Below, piece after piece: positions 6,178 to 8,783 of a stretch of DNA of 8,783 nt. The stretch covers positions 1 to 8,783 of the forward strand of contig CAMJRQ010000037.1 in assembly GCA_946408305.1 (NCBI GenBank), given 5' to 3'. Source of the stretch: an uncultured Prevotellaceae bacterium (lineage in GTDB: Bacteria > Bacteroidota > Bacteroidia > Bacteroidales > Bacteroidaceae). A program made the translations under genes and the position numbers. The notes under the pieces were generated by a model. It saw only the letters and a program-made list of their open reading frames with translations, did not search any database and was not told the DNA's origin. Positions within the stretch are counted from its first letter, which is position 1, and every line of letters begins with the position of its first letter.

Positions 6178-6245
6178 CGAATTTTGGAACCACTGATAAT
6201 CAAGCGGTTAATTTTTCAAGGTTACGTCAAGCAAGCCAAAATTCG
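6178..6245. repeat. Inverted repeat, 10-bp arms
   Basis: CGAATTTTGG (6178-6187) is the exact reverse complement of CCAAAATTCG (6236-6245), separated by 48 bases. Inside, AACC (6188-6191) can pair with GGTT (6220-6223). Just outside and inside the arms, GCTGGCTGACG-like and CGTCAAGCAAGCC sequences are partly complementary. It could be the ends of a small decayed element; no function can be assigned. Confidence 0.45.
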
Positions 6246-6346
6246 ACCTCTCGACATAATAATCCAACCTTTTGCAAAGCATTTTTCCACACCCCTCTCA
6301 GCCGACCGAGTGGGTAGAAGGTAAGAAATCCTGAAACGCAAGAGGT

Positions 6347-6372
6347 AAAAAAACTGGAGCTGCAGTGAGCCC
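6347..6372 (-). terminator. Possible weak intrinsic terminator of the DUF3078-engB unit
   Basis: On the minus strand, GGGCT and AGCTC form a 5-bp stem (one G-U) around a 6-base loop (6357-6372). CAG and then seven T (plus-strand A-run 6347-6353) follow. It lies about 15 bases after the engB stop. The stem is short, so efficiency is doubtful. Confidence 0.35.
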
Positions 6373-6386
6373 TGAGAGAAGGATGG

Positions 6387-6992
6387 TCAGTCCTGACGCA
6401 GCGAGCGGTTGACGTCGTCGATATACTGGAGCAGTTCGTCGCGGCCCTGCCGTGTCTCGGCACTGGTGACGAAGTGTGGAGGCAGTTCCTCCCACTGCTG
6501 GGCGAGGACGGAAAGGAAGCGAGAGACGTTCTCGTGGGTGCGGGCCCTCGACTGCTTGTCGGCCTTCGTGAAGACGATGGCAAAGGGCACGCCGTTCTCG
6601 CCCAGCCACTCGATGAAGTCGAGGTCGATGCGCTGCGGCTCGTGGCGCACGTCGATGAGCAGGAAGAGACAGGTCATCTGCTGCCGTCGCAGGATGTAGC
6701 CCGATATCATCTGCTGCAGTTTCTCGTGCTCCTGCTTGGAGCGGCGCGCGTAGCCGTAGCCCGGGAGGTCGACCAGCTGCCACGCCCGGTTGATGAGGAA
6801 GAAATTGATGAGCATCGTCTTCCCCGGCGTGGCCGAGGTCTTGGCCAGGCGGCTGTGGCCGGTGAGCATATTGATGAGGCTCGACTTGCCCACGTTGCTA
6901 CGCCCGATGAAGGCGTATTCGGGCACATCGGTCTGCGGGCAGAGCTCCACGCGCGGCAGGCTCGTCTGGTATTCGGCTGAGGTGATGGTCAC
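6387..6992 (-). CDS. engB: EngB (YihA/YsxC), ribosome-assembly GTPase
   Basis: A 201-residue cytoplasmic GTPase of the TrmE-Era-EngA-EngB superfamily, needed for late large-subunit ribosome assembly and usually essential. All GTP-binding motifs are present: G1 GRSNVGKS (30-37), G2 around TPGKT (55-59), G3 DLPG (75-78) within the diagnostic VDLPGYGYA, G4 TKAD (142-145) and G5 TSAE (176-179). The length is normal for the family. The start is GTG at 6990-6992 (plus-strand CAC): a stop codon lies two codons upstream in the same frame, and the next Met is after the G1 motif, so GTG is the only start giving a full N-terminus (MTITSAEY). It follows the DUF3078 gene by 6 bases in the same frame, so the two are almost certainly cotranscribed and perhaps translationally coupled. 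Confidence 0.96.
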   Translation of the reverse strand: MTITSAEYQTSLPRVELCPQTDVPEYAFIGRSNVGKSSLINMLTGHSRLAKTSATPGKTMLINFFLINRAWQLVDLPGYGYARRSKQEHEKLQQMISGYILRRQQMTCLFLLIDVRHEPQRIDLDFIEWLGENGVPFAIVFTKADKQSRARTHENVSRFLSVLAQQWEELPPHFVTSAETRQGRDELLQYIDDVNRSLRQD

Positions 6993-6998
6993 GCGGCG

Positions 6999-8312
6999 TC
7001 AGAAGTTATAGGTGAGGCCCAGGGAGAGGTTCTCTTCCATGCGGATGTAATCGTGCTTGCCCTTCCACTGAGGCGACGAGTCGTCGAAGATGGGGTGAAT
7101 ATTGAGCGTGGCCGAGATGAACTTGTTCACGGTGAAGTCGAAACGGTTGGTCCAGTCGATGCGGGTGAGGTGGAGGTTGCTATACCAGTTAAGGCCGCCT
7201 GTCCAACTTACCTGCGCAGCGATGGGCCACGCGTAGGTGACGTTGACCGAAGGACCGAAGGTGTGCTTGCTGTGGTGACCGGGTCGGACGCCGTAGCGGG
7301 TGACGAGGCTCGCGCGCTGTACATATTTTATATTATAGGCCAGTGGCTGGATGTTGATGTTGCCGGTGAATTTCTTCTTCTTTCCAAACTTGAAGGGGGA
7401 GCCCATACCGGGACCGATGGTGACGTCCATGGGTGAGAGGAAGTCGGTGGAGACACGGTCGGTGTTGGGGTCGTAGACGGGGACTATCTGCGTGGCGACG
7501 CGCACGTTGGCCGTGTAGGACCAGGTCTTGATGGCCTTGAGACCGGCGTTGGTGGTATAGACGATGGAGTTGGTGGTGGGGCGGAAGGTGCGCCGCTTGT
7601 CGCTCTTGTTCGTCTGGAAGCCGAGGCCCATGTTCAGGTTGTTGTTCCAAGTGAGATGGCGCTCGTCGTTGTAATTGGCGTTCAGTATGAGGGTGGAGAG
7701 GCCCGAATAGCGGTTCTCCTGTCCGACCCAGTTCTTCGAGTAGTAGTTCTGAGTGAAATGGAAGGAGGCGGTGCCGGGGAATTTCCAGAAGTTGGGGCGG
7801 CGCGTCTTCACCTCGGCCACCTCGTCGGCCTGAGGTTTGAGGCTGGCTGCCACAAGGTGCGAGGAGAGCTGGTCCTGCGTGTGAATCTTCTCGGCGATGT
7901 CCTCGCGCAACTTGCCCTGCTCGCGCACGGCCTCCTCGGTCTGGACAACGAGCGAGGGATGCTGCGTGTAGAGCCGGGCGAGGACGCTGTTCACGGCCTG
8001 AAGCCGGAGCATCTGCGGGTCGGAGTGGGAGAGGCGCGAGCCCACGGTCTGATGGACGGGGGCAGAATAGAGCGTCGGCGCGGAGAGGAGCTGATAGAAA
8101 TAGGCGTCGGGGACGAGCGCAGGGAGGGCACGCTCATTGGCTGTGTCGCGCTCGCTGACCAGCTGCTGCAGGGCGGTCTGATACTGGGCGACGAGCTGTG
8201 TGAGGGCACTGTCGACCGGCACTGTCGGGGGAAGCGCCTCGGTCTGGGAACACAGCACGGTTGGCGAGGCGATGGTAAAGGAGAGTGACAAAAGAAGGGG
8301 GCGTATGCTCAT
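6999..8312 (-). CDS. DUF3078 family outer-membrane beta-barrel protein
   Basis: A 437-residue predicted outer-membrane protein. Residues 1-22 form a signal peptide (hydrophobic LLLSLSFTIASPTVL). There is no convincing lipobox, although a Cys occurs at 21. Residues 30-165 are mainly helical, with Gln/Ala/Leu-rich stretches. From about 172 the protein becomes a series of alternating aromatic beta strands matching my recollection of DUF3078: RRPNFWKFPGTASFHFTQNY (171-190), then SKNW, GLGFQTNKSD (229-238), FLSPMDVTIGPGMG (291-304), LAYNIKYV (324-331) and a C-terminal LGLTYNF ending in Phe, the usual barrel-assembly signal. The function of the family is unknown; transport or envelope structure is a guess. 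The start is the ATG at 8312, just upstream of the hydrophobic signal. It is the first gene of the minus-strand pair with engB and is divergent from yidC. Confidence 0.87.
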   Translation of the reverse strand: MSIRPLLLSLSFTIASPTVLCSQTEALPPTVPVDSALTQLVAQYQTALQQLVSERDTANERALPALVPDAYFYQLLSAPTLYSAPVHQTVGSRLSHSDPQMLRLQAVNSVLARLYTQHPSLVVQTEEAVREQGKLREDIAEKIHTQDQLSSHLVAASLKPQADEVAEVKTRRPNFWKFPGTASFHFTQNYYSKNWVGQENRYSGLSTLILNANYNDERHLTWNNNLNMGLGFQTNKSDKRRTFRPTTNSIVYTTNAGLKAIKTWSYTANVRVATQIVPVYDPNTDRVSTDFLSPMDVTIGPGMGSPFKFGKKKKFTGNINIQPLAYNIKYVQRASLVTRYGVRPGHHSKHTFGPSVNVTYAWPIAAQVSWTGGLNWYSNLHLTRIDWTNRFDFTVNKFISATLNIHPIFDDSSPQWKGKHDYIRMEENLSLGLTYNF

Positions 8313-8342
8313 TGCTTGCTTCGATTTTACTTAATTTGAGGG

Positions 8343-8350
8343 CAAAGGTA
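8343..8350 (-). promoter_or_regulatory. Predicted -7 box for DUF3078-engB
   Basis: On the minus strand this reads TACCTTTG, an exact TAnnTTTG match, 30 bases upstream of the DUF3078 ATG. No clear TTG is visible at about 20 bases further upstream. Confidence 0.55.
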
Positions 8351-8394
8351 CACATTTTTGGCTGTTCATGCCACAGGTTTTGCAGATTTTTTCG

Positions 8395-8402
8395 TAAATT
8401 TG
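8395..8402 (+). promoter_or_regulatory. Predicted -7 box for yidC
   Basis: TAAATTTG, an exact TAnnTTTG match, 28 bases upstream of the yidC ATG. The upstream -33 region would fall near 8371-8377, the same place expected for the divergent DUF3078 promoter. No TTG is evident there. Confidence 0.55.
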
Positions 8403-8430
8403 CGACTTAAAAGGAAACATTCACACACTT

Positions 8431-8783
8431 ATGGACAAGAATACAATCACAGGATTCGTACTGATAACACTCGTGGTAATGGTCTTCAGCTGGTACGGCC
8501 GGCCGAGCGAGGCCGAGTTGCAACAGATGGCACAGCGCGACAGCATTGCGGCTGCAGAGCGCGAACAGGCCGAAGCTGCAGCACTGGCTCGGCAGGCAGA
8601 GGCAGCAGCGACACAGACGACGGCCGACAGCACCTCGATTTTCTTTGCCCAGCGCGAGGGTGCCGAGGAGGAAGTGGTGCTACACAACGGGCTGGTCAGC
8701 GTGACGCTCTCCACGCGCGGCGGCACACCCATCTCGGCCGAACTGGCCGGATACGAGAGCCGCTACGGGGGCAACGTCACCCT
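8431..8783 (+). CDS. yidC: YidC, membrane protein insertase (5' part, runs off the window end)
   Basis: The first 117 codons of YidC, the inner-membrane insertase that works alone or with SecYEG to place membrane proteins. The N-terminus MDKNTITGFVLITLVVMVFSW with the following YGRPSEAE is the standard Bacteroidetes YidC opening: a membrane anchor (about 7-21) and a Ser/Glu-rich periplasmic start. An Ala/Gln/Glu-rich, probably helical stretch follows (about 27-62). The large periplasmic beta domain then begins (VVLHNGLVSVTLSTRGGTP, about 82-100). The catalytic membrane core lies beyond the window. The start is the ATG preceded by an A-rich leader and a -7 box 28 bases upstream. It is read in the same direction as secG, another inner-membrane biogenesis gene, but the two are separated by the non-coding region and the minus-strand pair. 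Confidence 0.95.
   Translation, partial: MDKNTITGFVLITLVVMVFSWYGRPSEAELQQMAQRDSIAAAEREQAEAAALARQAEAAATQTTADSTSIFFAQREGAEEEVVLHNGLVSVTLSTRGGTPISAELAGYESRYGGNVT

Larger units (their letters stand above)
5975..6386. other. Non-coding region between the small RNA and engB
   Basis: About 410 bases between the small-RNA terminator and the engB stop codon. Composition is clearly more AT-rich than the flanking genes. It contains the 15-bp-arm palindrome (6065-6124), a second inverted repeat (6178-6245) and a possible minus-strand terminator (6347-6372). Open frames of 66 and 94 codons exist but run through the palindrome in two frames and look like no family I know. I see no RNA gene or convincing promoter here. 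Confidence 0.6.

Noticed and set aside
6065..6245. CRISPR array
   Set aside because: The repeats are inverted, not direct, and there is no regular repeat-spacer pattern or cas gene.
6040..6324. 94-codon open frame between the small RNA and engB
   Set aside because: It runs through the palindrome and AT-rich repeats, matches no family I know, and overlaps another open frame of similar quality.
7656..8288. 210-codon open frame on the plus strand
   Set aside because: Antisense to the DUF3078 gene, whose beta-barrel pattern and signal peptide are convincing.
8421..8732. 103-codon open frame on the minus strand
   Set aside because: Antisense to the clear N-terminus of YidC.

Overview
The window looks like a GC-rich member of the Bacteroidales, probably Prevotellaceae-like. 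The reasons are the gene content (DUF4837 lipoprotein, Bacteroidetes-type LptE, DUF3078 outer-membrane protein, Bacteroidetes-type YidC), the absence of Shine-Dalgarno sequences, A-rich leaders before starts, and several Bacteroidetes-type promoter boxes (TAnnTTTG, in two cases with a TTG 20 bases upstream). Genus is inferred, and base composition was judged by eye.

Bases 1-5751 hold a tightly packed plus-strand run: the 3' part of rlmN, a DUF4837 lipoprotein, a pdxA homologue, a sigma-54-type AAA+ regulator with a Fis-like helix-turn-helix, lptE, a TPR-like protein and secG. Spacings are short (6-37 bases) or overlapping. The exception is the 87-base gap before the regulator, which carries a promoter box. 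A second, better promoter for secG lies inside the 3' end of the TPR gene. The run mixes translation quality (rlmN), cofactor metabolism (pdxA) and envelope biogenesis (lptE, secG).

Bases 5752-6386 have no convincing protein gene. They hold a complete small transcription unit (promoter, about 94 nt of RNA, strong intrinsic terminator) that I read as a small RNA gene. After it come a large perfect-armed palindrome, a second long inverted repeat, and a weak terminator for the opposite strand.

Bases 6387-8312 are a minus-strand pair: a DUF3078 outer-membrane beta-barrel followed by engB (essential ribosome-assembly GTPase). engB starts at GTG two codons after the DUF3078 stop, in the same frame. 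The last 350 bases hold the start of yidC (inner-membrane insertase) on the plus strand, divergent from DUF3078, with a promoter box for each direction in the 118-base gap.

The two observations most worth following are the pdxA homologue, which has lost most of the metal- and substrate-binding residues of its family while staying open and well placed, and the unassigned small RNA gene downstream of secG.
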